DNA of 64,000 nt from Nitrosomonas sp. (GTDB taxonomy: Bacteria; Pseudomonadota; Gammaproteobacteria; Burkholderiales; Nitrosomonadaceae). Both the position numbers and the translations under genes were made by a program. A model generated the notes under the pieces. The model was not told where the DNA came from. It saw nothing but the letters and a program-made list of their open reading frames with translations, and did no database searches. Where the stretch lies: contig JAMXAG010000001.1 in NCBI GenBank assembly GCA_024281675.1, positions 478,575-542,574 of the forward strand, written 5' to 3'. Each line of letters starts with the position of its first letter. Positions within the stretch are counted from its first letter, which is position 1. Below, piece by piece: positions 53,926 to 63,186 of the stretch.

Positions 53926-54897
53926 TTATTTTCGTGAGTGGGATTGGAGTTTATCGATTTGGGGGGACAAAAAATGGATCACCTGCTGTGAAAGCTGGGA
54001 GGACAGGCAATCAAATGTTTGTATGGGATAACGCTTATTTAAACTGCGTAGCCAAGTTAATTGCCGTTTTGCTAACTGGCGTGTGGCAGCGATTCCCCTA
54101 TCGTGCAGCTCAGTTCGGCTGATTTGATTATCCAGATAAAGCCAAGTTTGGCGATATCCAACACATCGCATGGAAGGGTAATGTGTGTCGAGCTCAGGAT
54201 ATCGCTCGCGAAGGGATGATACTTCTTCAATCAATCCAGTGCTTAGCATGGTTTGAAAACGTTCTGCGATGCGATGATGCAATTCACTTCTGTTGTCCGG
54301 TGCCAACGCAATCTGGATCGGATGGTAGGGGAGATCGGCTGAAGGCTGAGACGTTTGTATGACTTCGGATAGAGGTTTATCCGTCAATAAGCAAATTTCT
54401 AATGCGCGCTGGATGCGTTGACTATCAGTTGGTTGTATTCGCTTGGCGGTATCTGGGTCAAGTTGTAAAAGCCTTCGGTGCATGGCAGGCCAGCCAATCA
54501 CTGATGCTTCTTTTTCAAGTATTGAGCGTAGATTCTTATCCGCCGATGGTAATTCAGAAAGGCCTTCCAACAACGCTTTAAAGTACAACATTGTGCCGCC
54601 TACTAATAGAGGTATTTTGTTTCGTGCAGTAATGTCTTGCATCAATTCTAATGCGTCCTGACGAAATTGAGCGGCTGAGTAGTGTTGCACCGGATCGATG
54701 ATGTCGGTGAGATGATGCGGGATTTGCTGCAATATCAAAGAGCTAGGTTTGGCGGTACCTATATCCATGTAACGATAGATTTGTGCGGAATCAACATTAA
54801 TAATTTCAATTGGGAAGTGCGCTGCAATCTCTAAGGCAATCTGGCTTTTGCCGCTGGCGGTGGGGCCCATTAGAAAGATAGCGGGTGGTAAATGCAT
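53926..54897 (-). CDS. miaA: tRNA dimethylallyltransferase
   Basis: Isopentenylates A37 of tRNAs that read UNN codons. 323 residues from ATG 54897; a TTG nine codons upstream (54924) is an alternative, and neither has a strong SD. P-loop IFLMGPTASGKSQIALE, then NVDSAQIYRYMDIGTAKPS, VGGTMLYFKALLEGLSELP and RQLAKRQLTWLR, all in family order. Here hfq and mutL, its frequent neighbours, are absent. Confidence 0.95.
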   Translation of the reverse strand: MHLPPAIFLMGPTASGKSQIALEIAAHFPIEIINVDSAQIYRYMDIGTAKPSSLILQQIPHHLTDIIDPVQHYSAAQFRQDALELMQDITARNKIPLLVGGTMLYFKALLEGLSELPSADKNLRSILEKEASVIGWPAMHRRLLQLDPDTAKRIQPTDSQRIQRALEICLLTDKPLSEVIQTSQPSADLPYHPIQIALAPDNRSELHHRIAERFQTMLSTGLIEEVSSLRERYPELDTHYPSMRCVGYRQTWLYLDNQISRTELHDRGIAATRQLAKRQLTWLRSLNKRYPIQTFDCLSSQLSQQVIHFLSPQIDKLQSHSRK

Positions 54898-55089
54898 AAA
54901 GAGCGGATGGATTTTGGGAATCAATTCATTTGGATAACCGCAGATTGTACTATCGAACGGATGGCGTTCTCAGTACAAAATGCAATTTCGAAAATTAATT
55001 CTGTTGTGTTTTGAAATAAAAGTAGTCATTGGACAAATGATTAAACTCAGCTACACTTCAAGTGAGTGAATTTTGTTAGGGATCGAATT

Positions 55090-55278
55090 TTGAAAATTTT
55101 TGCTATTGTTGTTTTTCTGATTATTGTATATAGCATGGCTTCCGCACTTTATTATATGTACAAAGATAAGGGCCATTCCACACGCATGGTCAGATCATTG
55201 AGTATCCGTATCGGTTTGTCTTTTTTCTTGTTTATTGTCATGATGATAGCTTATCGATTGGAGATGACTTCCGGTTAA
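55090..55278 (+). CDS. DUF2909 twin-transmembrane protein
   Basis: 62 residues from TTG 55090 (SD AGGGA, 9-bp spacing), beginning MKIFAIVVFLIIVYSMASALYYMYKDKG as family members do. GTG 55066 is an alternative start. Two membrane helices flank a short basic loop (KDKGHSTRMVRSLSIR). Small proteins of this kind are widespread in beta/gammaproteobacteria, often near cytochrome oxidase assembly genes, but not here. Function unknown. Confidence 0.75.
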   Translation: MKIFAIVVFLIIVYSMASALYYMYKDKGHSTRMVRSLSIRIGLSFFLFIVMMIAYRLEMTSG

Positions 55279-55334
55279 TACTGATAAAGCTGTTGCAGTT
55301 GCCTTCTTTTTTATAAGCAAGCGTCTTTATCGTT

Positions 55335-56567
55335 GTGCGGTTCGGCATCGCTAACAGGATATCCAGAGATGTAGTCATCATAGGTGCAGGCGCTGCGGGT
55401 ATGATGTGCGCAATCGAAGCAGGTCAGCGTGGGCGCCGTGTGATATTGATTGATCATGCGCATAAGTTGGCAGAAAAAATCCGGATTTCTGGTGGCGGCC
55501 GCTGTAATTTTACCAATCGGTACTGTACTCCAGAAAACTTTATTTCCAATAACCTGCATTTTTGCCGCTCTGCATTGGCGCGCTATACACCACAAGATTT
55601 CATTGCACGTATTGAGAAGCATGGTATTCACTATCATGAAAAAAAGCTTGGGCAATTATTTTGTGATGATAGCGCATTGCAAATTATTGCTATGTTGCAG
55701 AAAGAATGCGCGGCGGCTGGGGTTGAGTGGCAAATGCCGTCTTGTGTCGAGGAAGTGAAGTATCGTGCAGCGGATGAATCACGCTCCGTAACGCAACCGT
55801 TCTTGCTGACGACTGAACGCAATACCATCGAAACTGCTTCATTAGTAATTGCTACAGGAGGGTTATCGATTCCTCAAATTGGTGCGAGTGGCTACGGATA
55901 TCAAATTGCCAACCAGTTTGGTATTGCTGTTGTGCCGCCAAGACCTGGATTGGTCGGTTTAACTTTCAATGCCGATGACTTTACGGAATTCAAGGATATC
56001 TCAGGACTTTCCATCGAGGCCGAAGTGGGTTGTAATGGCGCTGTATTTCGCGAGCAAATATTGTTCACGCATCGCGGTCTAAGCGGCCCCGCCATTTTGC
56101 AAATTTCATCTTATTGGCAACCTAACCAAGCTATTGATATCAATGTATTGCCTTGCCAGAATGCCATGAAGATATTTGCCGAGTTTCGGCATAGTTCCTT
56201 ATTATTACATAACGTGCTATCGCGTTATTTGCCGAAGCGGTTTGTACAAATTTTATGCAAGTGTATTTGCAATGCGTTATCACTCGAAATTCAATCCATG
56301 CAGCAATATTCTGATGCTGAGTTGCAACGCATTGCAAACGGACTTCATGGTTGGCAGGTTTTTCCCAGCGGCACAGTTGGCTATAAAAAGGCTGAAGTGA
56401 CGCTCGGTGGTGTGGACACGCATGAATTGTCTTCAAAAACCATGCAGGTCCATCGCGTACCTGGATTGTACTTTATCGGAGAAGTCGTTGATGTTACCGG
56501 GCATCTTGGTGGATTTAATTTTCAATGGGCATGGTCATCTGGATACGCAGCGGGGCAATTCGTATAA
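55335..56567 (+). CDS. HI0933 family FAD-dependent oxidoreductase
   Basis: 410 residues, GTG start. FAD-binding VVIIGAGAAGMMCAIEAGQRG (first 20 of the motif near residue 13), SGGGRCNFTN in the HI0933 signature, and the C-terminal GEVVDVTGHLGGFNFQWAW FAD loop. Family members are soluble flavoproteins of unclear role (including BaiN-like reductases). Not enough for a substrate. Convergent with phoB. Confidence 0.88.
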   Translation: MRFGIANRISRDVVIIGAGAAGMMCAIEAGQRGRRVILIDHAHKLAEKIRISGGGRCNFTNRYCTPENFISNNLHFCRSALARYTPQDFIARIEKHGIHYHEKKLGQLFCDDSALQIIAMLQKECAAAGVEWQMPSCVEEVKYRAADESRSVTQPFLLTTERNTIETASLVIATGGLSIPQIGASGYGYQIANQFGIAVVPPRPGLVGLTFNADDFTEFKDISGLSIEAEVGCNGAVFREQILFTHRGLSGPAILQISSYWQPNQAIDINVLPCQNAMKIFAEFRHSSLLLHNVLSRYLPKRFVQILCKCICNALSLEIQSMQQYSDAELQRIANGLHGWQVFPSGTVGYKKAEVTLGGVDTHELSSKTMQVHRVPGLYFIGEVVDVTGHLGGFNFQWAWSSGYAAGQFV

Positions 56568-56625
56568 ATTTTCGGAAAAATTCTTTTTCTAGAAACGCGG
56601 GGAAATCGATTCCTTTTGTTTTTGG

Positions 56626-57354
56626 TTACCCGATGGTTGGTTCTTGGTATTCGACCGAAAATCGATAACCCGTGCCTCGTACCGTTTGCACTAAACTTTC
56701 TTTACAGACGGCTTCTAAAACTTTACGTAACCGGCGGATATGTACGTCAACAGTACGATCTTCTATGAATACATGATCCCCCCACACCCGGTCCAATAGC
56801 TGCGCACGTGAATGAACGCGATCCTTGTAAGCCATCAAAAAATGCAGCAAGCGGAATTCAGTGGGGCCTAAATTAATTTCGGTCAGTTGCGATGGGCCGT
56901 TATTGTTTCTAACATGCACCCGATGTGTGGCCGGATCAAGCCTTAATCCGCCGAGTTCAATGATTTCTTCGGACATTTCCGGTAGGCGCCTGCGTAGCAC
57001 CGCCTTAATGCGGGCCTGTAATTCTCGGGGTGAGAAAGGTTTGGTGATGTAATCATCAGCACCCGCTTCCAATCCGGAAATTTTGTCATTTTCCTGAGTG
57101 CGAGCGGTCAGCATAATAATGGGAATCGATTGGGTACGCTCTTCTTGCCTGAGCTTGCGTGCAAATTCCAGGCCGCTTACATCGGGCAACATCCAGTCTA
57201 ATAGCACCAAATCAGGTAAAACATTGTTGATCAGTAACTTGGCTTGATCAGCTCTTTCGGCGCAGAGTACCGAATATCCAGCGCGTTTCAAATTTAGTGC
57301 GATAAGTTCTTGAATTGCGACTTCATCTTCAACAATCAGGATTGTTACAGCCAA
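56626..57354 (-). CDS. phoB: phosphate-regulon response regulator PhoB
   Basis: 242 residues, TTG start. Receiver domain with acidic pair VEDE, phospho-acceptor Asp in VLLDWMLPD, and Lys in TKPFSPREL; the PhoB-type winged helix (RVHSRAQLLDRVWGDHVFIEDRTVDVHIRRLRK, of which the last two groups are the recognition helix) is complete. WMLPDVSG and the DNA-binding residues match PhoB rather than other OmpR members. No phoR follows; the next gene is convergent, so this is an orphan regulator in the window. A likely pho box lies upstream. Confidence 0.93.
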   Translation of the reverse strand: MAVTILIVEDEVAIQELIALNLKRAGYSVLCAERADQAKLLINNVLPDLVLLDWMLPDVSGLEFARKLRQEERTQSIPIIMLTARTQENDKISGLEAGADDYITKPFSPRELQARIKAVLRRRLPEMSEEIIELGGLRLDPATHRVHVRNNNGPSQLTEINLGPTEFRLLHFLMAYKDRVHSRAQLLDRVWGDHVFIEDRTVDVHIRRLRKVLEAVCKESLVQTVRGTGYRFSVEYQEPTIG

Positions 57355-57417
57355 GACTTATACTCCATTTATTCCCAAAAATAATATTTCAGATAGGTAC
57401 CATTTTATTGGTAAATT

Positions 57418-57435
57418 GTTACACTTTTATGACAA
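57418..57435 (-). promoter_or_regulatory. probable pho box upstream of phoB
   Basis: On the minus strand the 18-mer TTGTCATAAAAGTGTAAC matches the consensus CTGTCATAWAWCTGTCAY at 15 positions by eye. It lies about 64 bp upstream of the phoB start. This suggests autoregulation of phoB under phosphate limitation. Confidence 0.7.
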
Positions 57436-57642
57436 TTTGCTATGAGTTGTTTTTATGGTAATTTATTCTGTGATGAAATCAATCTTTGCTTACTAGCAAT
57501 AATTTATTTTATCGTTAGTTGAAAGCTCCTGGTATTCTAGTAACAATGTTCCTGAACATGCGGTTATCTTTTTCAGGCTCATAGCATGCGAGTGTATTGT
57601 TGTTAGACGGATTATGACTAACTTTCAAGAATTGGAGCTGTC

Positions 57643-58455
57643 TTGGTATCTTCACGATCAGTCACAAAAAATGAACCAGAAGAACCAACGTTACGATTGG
57701 CCGTTTTAATTGACGCCGATAATGCTCGAGCAGCTGTGATCGAAGCTCTTCTAGCCGAAATCGCAAGATTTGGAGAAGCGACAGTGAAACGAATATATGG
57801 TGATTTCACAGCTTCAGCAAGTTCCTCCTGGAAGAAAGTGCTGCAAAAATATGCCATTAAACCAGTGCAACAGTTTGCTTATACCACTGGGAAGAATGCT
57901 ACGGATAGCGCATTGATTATTGATGCGATGGATTTACTCTATACCCGAAAATTTGATGGGTTTTGTTTGATCACTAGTGATAGTGATTTTACCGGCCTTG
58001 CCATGCGTCTTCGTGAGGAGGGGCTTATGGTTCTTGGGTTTGGTGAAAAGAAAACACCCGATGCATTCCGCAATGCTTGTCATAAATTTGTATTCACCGA
58101 AATTCTGCATTCAAGCCTAACAAGTGAATCGGCCGAACAACTACCAGAAATCAAAGCTAAAAAGAAATCTACAAAAACCAAATCTGCTAATAAGGTAATA
58201 GAGCAAAAGCTGCAATTTCCAGAAGAATTTGTTTTGACCGCACTAGAGCAATCCGTTGATGATACTGGGTGGGCAAGTCTGGGTGTATTTGGGAGCTATT
58301 TGACCAAACTGCAACCTGATTTTGATTCAAGGTTATACGGCTTCAAGAAGCTTTCAGATCTCGTCAAAGACAAAAAAGATCTCTTCGTGGTAGAAGAGCG
58401 GCAAACATCGGGATCAAACAGGAAGGTTCTTTATCTTCGTGCCAAGACACAATAG
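57643..58455 (+). CDS. NYN domain protein with C-terminal OST-HTH/LOTUS domain
   Basis: 270 residues, TTG start with SD GGAG. N-terminal NYN (PIN-like RNase) domain about 15-155: LAVLIDADNARA (catalytic Asp pair), TDSALIIDAMDLLY and LITSDSDFTGLAMRLRE supply the acidic cluster. A Lys-rich linker (KAKKKSTKTKSANK) precedes a LOTUS/OST-HTH domain about 195-268 (FVLTALEQSVDDTGWASLGVFGSYLTK). The pairing matches the bacterial NYN-LOTUS family, thought to act on RNA. Divergent from phoB. Confidence 0.88.
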   Translation: MVSSRSVTKNEPEEPTLRLAVLIDADNARAAVIEALLAEIARFGEATVKRIYGDFTASASSSWKKVLQKYAIKPVQQFAYTTGKNATDSALIIDAMDLLYTRKFDGFCLITSDSDFTGLAMRLREEGLMVLGFGEKKTPDAFRNACHKFVFTEILHSSLTSESAEQLPEIKAKKKSTKTKSANKVIEQKLQFPEEFVLTALEQSVDDTGWASLGVFGSYLTKLQPDFDSRLYGFKKLSDLVKDKKDLFVVEERQTSGSNRKVLYLRAKTQ

Positions 58456-58766
58456 ATTTGTCAGCAATTAAGCAGGCAATTTATTGATAATCATTTTTGT
58501 CTGCTTGATTTCCTTGTTTTCCTATCTTATCTGCACATTTGGTATTTTATTTTTCCTTTCCTTTCTTTTTTGCTCATCGTATCCAATTCCGATGTAATTA
58601 ATTTTCACGTGAATTGCCTTGCAGCTCACAATATTCTCAATTTCCTAGAAGGCTCATGTTATATAACTAATAGTTATTAGTTACTAAATAAACAATATTT
58701 CATATTATAAAAGAATGCTGTTATTGTTCGCAATCTTCATTATTCATATGATAAATAACGAGTTAA
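58456..58766. other. intergenic region upstream of the DUF2292 gene
   Basis: 311 bp, AT-rich, no gene. It holds the 20-bp palindrome described separately at 58664-58683. Presumably contains the promoter for the downstream cluster; I could not settle on -35/-10 boxes. Confidence 0.4.
58664..58683. promoter_or_regulatory. 20-bp palindrome, possible operator
   Basis: TAACTAATA (58664-58672), GT, TATTAGTTA (58675-58683): a perfect 9-bp inverted repeat, 83 bp upstream of the DUF2292 gene. AT-rich dyads of this shape often bind dimeric regulators. The regulator is unknown; no regulator gene is adjacent. Confidence 0.45.
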
Positions 58767-58982
58767 ATGGATAAGCACTTACCACCTAAAGAAGAGAATA
58801 CAAATACCGAAAATAAATTGCCTGCAATTATTGCGCAGGAAATTTTACGAGTTGTTTCTAGTATCGAGTATGGATCAGTTGAAGTAGTAGTTCATGACAG
58901 TAAAGTTGTACAAATCGAATATCGAGAAAAAATTCGGCTAAACGATCATGGAATTGTAAGACGCAAGTTATCTCATTCTTAA
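58767..58982 (+). CDS. DUF2292 (YezD-like) small protein
   Basis: 71 residues. IIAQEILRVVSSIEYGSVEVVVHDSKVVQIEYREKIR is the DUF2292/YezD core, found in many bacteria in or next to sulfate assimilation and transport genes. That agrees with a sulfate-binding protein gene two genes downstream. A small, basic-ended, cytosolic protein whose function is unknown. Confidence 0.85.
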   Translation: MDKHLPPKEENTNTENKLPAIIAQEILRVVSSIEYGSVEVVVHDSKVVQIEYREKIRLNDHGIVRRKLSHS

Positions 58983-59055
58983 TGATTGTTGCTTTAAGTT
59001 TCTGAATCAAAGTCAAAGTTTTTTGCATGTAGTAACAACATAAAAGCCGACCGAA

Positions 59056-59127
59056 AAAAGGAGGTTAAATAACTTAAAAACAAGTGAATCAACCGGATTA
59101 CCGGAGAGGTCACTTAGGAGAATAACA
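59056..59127 (+). other. leader of the porin gene with an orphan Shine-Dalgarno and dyad
   Basis: AAGGAGG at about 59059 looks like a strong SD but has no start codon or ORF after it. A dyad follows: GTGA ... CCGG ATTA CCGG ... TCAC (about 59083-59112). The real SD (TAGGAG) sits at about 59115. The arrangement could be a regulatory leader or a decayed small gene. Confidence 0.35.
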
Positions 59128-59129
59128 AA

Positions 59130-60803
59130 ATGAGGTTATTTGGTCTTTTTTTGAAGACTGCTTTATTGAGCACGCCTTTTATAAGCTCTAGCCATGCTGC
59201 ATCCGATCAAAAAGCATCAATTGATTTTCAAGCGATGCAACAAAGTATTGTGCAAATTGTTCAGGCAAATAATGCAGACAAAAGCACAACCATCGACAAT
59301 AAAACTTCACAAGATTCTAAATCTGCTGAGGTTGCAAAATCTCTGCCCACGATAGTCCCCCCTGCAAACAAACAAGCTACTACGAGCTATCATCAACGCT
59401 CGAATAGCTATGCCACTAATCCGGATTCCGATCCTCCTCGCTATGTGCGCCAGTTAAGCGATATTGGTATTGAAAGATTCAAAGATGTTAATTGGTTGGA
59501 TATTGGTCTTGAGCATCGTACACGGTATGAATGGCGCAATAATGATGTGCGCCGCATAGAAGGCGGGGAAGATAATCCGATATTTTTACGGAATCGCGCC
59601 TGGATTGGTATAAAGAATATTTTGGACCCATTCCGTTTTGCTGTTGAATTTCAAGACTCTCGAGTTGTAAATAATAAACACGCCATTACCGACCAAGAAA
59701 GAAATGAATATGACCTTCTTAATGCATATGGAGAGTTGTACTTTAAAAAGGGATTGGGTGTAGATGATCGGAATCAGGATCGCCCGATTAGGTTTCGTGT
59801 TGGTCGTATGGCTTACGAAACGACAGATCGCCGTTTTATTGCTAGAAATGAATGGCGTAACACAACCAATACTTTTGAGGGTTTTCGGCTTAATTTAGGA
59901 AAAGAAGCCAATGACTGGGAGCTTGATTTATTTGGCATGCAACCCGTTCGACGACTGCAAACCAAGTTCGATGAAGCCAATGATCATCTATGGTTTTTTG
60001 GTGCCATCGGCACTTGGCGTAAGTGGTCGGATATAGCCACTATTCAGGCCTATTACCACGGGCAGAAACAAACAGCGGACCCCAATGGTTTTACAGCCAC
60101 GAATCGGCTGGATCGGCAAATTCATATGCCAGGGTTCCGTATTTACGGCAAGGCAGGCAACATTGTTGATTTTGATGTCAGCTACAACCATCAGCTAGGG
60201 TTTTCCGGTCCCAATCGCGTGGATGCGCATGGTTATACCATCGAAGTAGGACGAACATTCGATCACGCTTGGAAACCTCGTTTGGGTTTATTTTACGGGT
60301 ACGCCAGCGGTGACAAAGATCCTACTGATAATGTCGACAACCGTTTTGATCGCTTCTTTGGATTTGCACGACCTTGGTCAGCCGATCACTACGTGATTTA
60401 TGAGAACCTTAAGGCTCCGAAAGTCAGGTTTGAATTTGCGCCAACTCAAAAACTCGGGTTTGAGCTTGGTTATGGTGCGTATTGGCTAGCTAGTAAAACC
60501 GATCGCATGTTCGATATTCTCGACGGCAACATCAGTAATACCGTCAAGGACCCTGGATTCAATCGTGACCGCACTGGGCAAAGTGGTGATTTTGCCGGTC
60601 ATGCATTTGAAGGCCGCATACGCTATCAACCCACACCACGGATTAATACCATTCTCGGTTATACCCATTTCACGTCGGGAGAGTTCGTAAAAAACCGCAT
60701 ATCAGCGAACTCTTGCGCTGGTGGCCATGCGCATCCTTGCGTCGATCAACGCTCAGGCGACACGGATTTTCTGTACTTTGAAGTATTAATCAGTCTTTTA
60801 TAA
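59130..60803 (+). CDS. alginate-export family outer-membrane porin
   Basis: 557 residues with a signal peptide (TALLSTPFISSSHAAS). A polar linker (about 25-105) precedes a beta-barrel domain of the alginate-export (AlgE-like) type: WLDIGLEHRTRYEWRNND, DNPIFLRNRAWIGIKN, FRVGRMAYETTDRRFIARNEWRN, FEGFRLNLG, FGFARPWSADHY and the terminal LYFEVLISLL. Many members of this domain are porins unrelated to alginate, and the sulfate gene next to it makes anion passage plausible (inference). Confidence 0.85.
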   Translation: MRLFGLFLKTALLSTPFISSSHAASDQKASIDFQAMQQSIVQIVQANNADKSTTIDNKTSQDSKSAEVAKSLPTIVPPANKQATTSYHQRSNSYATNPDSDPPRYVRQLSDIGIERFKDVNWLDIGLEHRTRYEWRNNDVRRIEGGEDNPIFLRNRAWIGIKNILDPFRFAVEFQDSRVVNNKHAITDQERNEYDLLNAYGELYFKKGLGVDDRNQDRPIRFRVGRMAYETTDRRFIARNEWRNTTNTFEGFRLNLGKEANDWELDLFGMQPVRRLQTKFDEANDHLWFFGAIGTWRKWSDIATIQAYYHGQKQTADPNGFTATNRLDRQIHMPGFRIYGKAGNIVDFDVSYNHQLGFSGPNRVDAHGYTIEVGRTFDHAWKPRLGLFYGYASGDKDPTDNVDNRFDRFFGFARPWSADHYVIYENLKAPKVRFEFAPTQKLGFELGYGAYWLASKTDRMFDILDGNISNTVKDPGFNRDRTGQSGDFAGHAFEGRIRYQPTPRINTILGYTHFTSGEFVKNRISANSCAGGHAHPCVDQRSGDTDFLYFEVLISLL

Positions 60804-60834
60804 ACATTTTCAAATTTTAATATAAGGAAAAATG

Positions 60835-61833
60835 ATGAAAACTAAAATAGGGTTCGCAACAATTTTATTCACCGCAACTTTGTTTATTACGAGCAATGTG
60901 CTGGCGGAAAAAACGCTACTGAATGTTTCTTATGACCCTACTCGCTAGTTATATCAAGAGGTTAATGTAGCGTTTGCTAAATACTGGCAGACTAAAAAAA
61001 ATGAAAAAATCTCGATTCAACAATCGCACGGTGGTTCAGGGAAACAAGCCAGATCGGTCATAGACGGCTTAGAAGCGGATGTGGTAACACTCGCTTTAGC
61101 AAATGACATTAACGCAATCGCCGAGAAAGCCAAATTGCTTCCGGAAGATTGGCAGAAGCGGTTGTCACTCAACAGCACGCCTTATACCTCGACGATCATT
61201 TTTCTGGTGCGCAAAGGCAATCCGAAAGGGATTAAAGATTGGGACGATCTAGCGCGATCCGGTGTTTCTGTCATTACACCCAATCCGAAAACCTCCGGTG
61301 GCGCACAATGGAATTACCTTGCTGCTTGGGAATTTGGCAAACGTCGCTATGGCGAGGATAAGGCAAAAGATTTTGTTGGATCTATTTATAAAAATGTCCC
61401 CGTTTTAGATTCAGGAGCACGTGGATCAACGACTACATTTGTCGAAAGAGGTGTGGGAGATGTTTTAATCTCTTGGGAAAATGAAGCCTTTCTGGCATTA
61501 AAAGAATACGGCGCAGACAAGTTCGAAATTGTAGTTCCATCACTGAGTATTCTTGCAGAACCACCGGTTGCGGTCGTCGATAAAGTCGTTGACAAAAGAG
61601 GCACACGCCAGATTGCGGAAGCTTATCTTCAGTATCTTTACTCCGAAGAGGGCCAGGAGATTGTTGCCAAGCATTTTTACCGCCCTACCGATGCAAAAAT
61701 TGCTGAGAAATATGCCAACAAGTTTCCAAAAATCGAGTTGTTCAAAATCGATGACGTTTTTGGCGGCTCGAAAAATGCGCACAAAGCCCACTTTTCGGAT
61801 GGTGCGACATTTGATCAGATTTACTTGAAGTAA
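60835..61833 (+). pseudogene. sbp: sulfate ABC transporter substrate-binding protein, interrupted by an in-frame amber codon
   Basis: ATG 60835 opens a signal peptide (MKTKIGFATILFTATLFITS, cleaved near LA-EK). The mature protein begins LLNVSYDPTR and then hits TAG at 60946-60948, codon 38. Translation continues in the same frame to 61833 with a normal Sbp: [21 protein letters not shown] (start of the signature), [28 protein letters not shown]. Family members have Glu (GAG) at the stop position, so one G-to-T change explains it. Periplasmic sulfate binding for CysTWA, none of which follows here. Pseudogene, natural read-through or a sequence error are all possible. Confidence 0.88.
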
Positions 61834-62186
61834 AACACACTGTAGCGCGCTGCGGTGCGCTACGGCAAAGCCGAGCGGATCGTTTGCACTCTAATGGACG
61901 TGTGGCACAATCAAACTTGCTTTAAAGACAAAGCTAATCGCAGTACTCAACTGATATCCGTTTCATTAATCTCTACAATACCGCGAAGCTGCATAAGCAT
62001 ATTGGAAGAGTCTTTTCTATTGCCAAGTCAACTTCAGTCGGTGTAATCTCCAATTCGGATGCCTCTCTTTAGTAGTGGGTTTTATGCTGCACGACTACTA
62101 TTACACTTCGATACCGTTCAGGGTAATAGAACTCCATTTCATTACGCCATAAATTTTTTATATTTATATCTTAGGTACATACCACT
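61834..62186. other. intergenic region with two hairpins
   Basis: 353 bp without a supportable gene. GTAGCGC (61842-61848) / GCGCTAC (61857-61863) forms a 7-bp stem just after the sbp stop, without a T-tract. TAGTAGT (62070-62076) / ACTACTA (62094-62100) is another dyad. Likely a junction between the sulfur cluster and the accessory right end. Confidence 0.4.
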
Positions 62187-63125
62187 ATGGATCGACGCAA
62201 TAAAGCACTGACAGGAATTTCGGTTTCTTCGAGCTTTGGTCTGGAGATTGGGCCGCTTGCTAGCCCCTTTGTTCGTCGGACCGATGGTAGGATTCTGTAT
62301 GCTGATCATGCGACGACAGATGAGCTTCGCCGCAAGTACATCGGACATGGTTGGGACACAAATTCGATCGTCGAAGTTGACATCGTTCTTTCCGACCAGC
62401 CCCTTCGAGATCATCTGAAGGACATACGAGTTGATTACATTGTCGCAAGTCATGTCATTGAGCATGTACCAGACCTTGTTTCATGGCTTATCGAGCTTGG
62501 AGAAGTTCTCCGGCCTGGCGGTGTGGTCTCGCTTGTGATCCCCGACAAGCGCTACTGTTTCGACGTGAAACGACCTGTTTCCACTACTGGCGAGTTAGTA
62601 GAAGCATTTTTGACCAAGCGAAGAACACCAATGGTGCGGCAAGTTTTCGACTTCTGGGCCTGTTATTGTCAGGTAGATTGTGCCGATATGTGGAATCGTT
62701 CTATTAACGTCGAAGACCTCCCGCTTAGCGGAACCCTACTTAATGCTTTGGAACACGCTGAAGCCGTGAGCAAAAGCACTGCTTATGCAGATGTTCATTG
62801 CTGGGTTTTTACTCCGACATCCTTCATGAATTGTATGGCAGACCTCACAGAACTTTCGATGCTCTCCTTTAAACCTAAACACGCTGTCGATACTGCCATC
62901 AACGAACTAGAATTTTTTGTAATGCTCGAACCTATGTGTAGTGAAGATGATCCATCGATTGTAGCAAATAGTTTCCGGTGTCTGGCTCAAGAATTCAGAC
63001 TTCATCGGGCAACTTCGAGTCGTGCCGAATCGCAGCTTGTTAGGCTTGCAAAACCTCTATATCGAACATTGAAACGCTTTGTTCCAACATTAGCCACGTC
63101 GATTCGAAGGATTTTGAAAAGGTGA
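62187..63125 (+). CDS. class I SAM-dependent methyltransferase
   Basis: 312 residues. SFGLEIGPLASPFVRR, YADHATTDELRRKY, then DYIVASHVIEHVPDLVSWLIEL (motif around the catalytic region) and LRPGGVVSLVIPDKRYCFD match the Methyltransf_11-type domain found in cell-surface-polysaccharide and O-antigen clusters. The C-terminal 120 residues have no clear domain. No SD is evident. It stands between the broken sbp and a dead IS3 element, so it was probably acquired with other genes that are now gone or outside the window. Confidence 0.8.
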   Translation: MDRRNKALTGISVSSSFGLEIGPLASPFVRRTDGRILYADHATTDELRRKYIGHGWDTNSIVEVDIVLSDQPLRDHLKDIRVDYIVASHVIEHVPDLVSWLIELGEVLRPGGVVSLVIPDKRYCFDVKRPVSTTGELVEAFLTKRRTPMVRQVFDFWACYCQVDCADMWNRSINVEDLPLSGTLLNALEHAEAVSKSTAYADVHCWVFTPTSFMNCMADLTELSMLSFKPKHAVDTAINELEFFVMLEPMCSEDDPSIVANSFRCLAQEFRLHRATSSRAESQLVRLAKPLYRTLKRFVPTLATSIRRILKR

Positions 63126-63186
63126 TTTTCCCCTCTAAAACGTATTTCTTAACTGAGGTTACAATTCAAGCTAAGTAGACGAAGAA

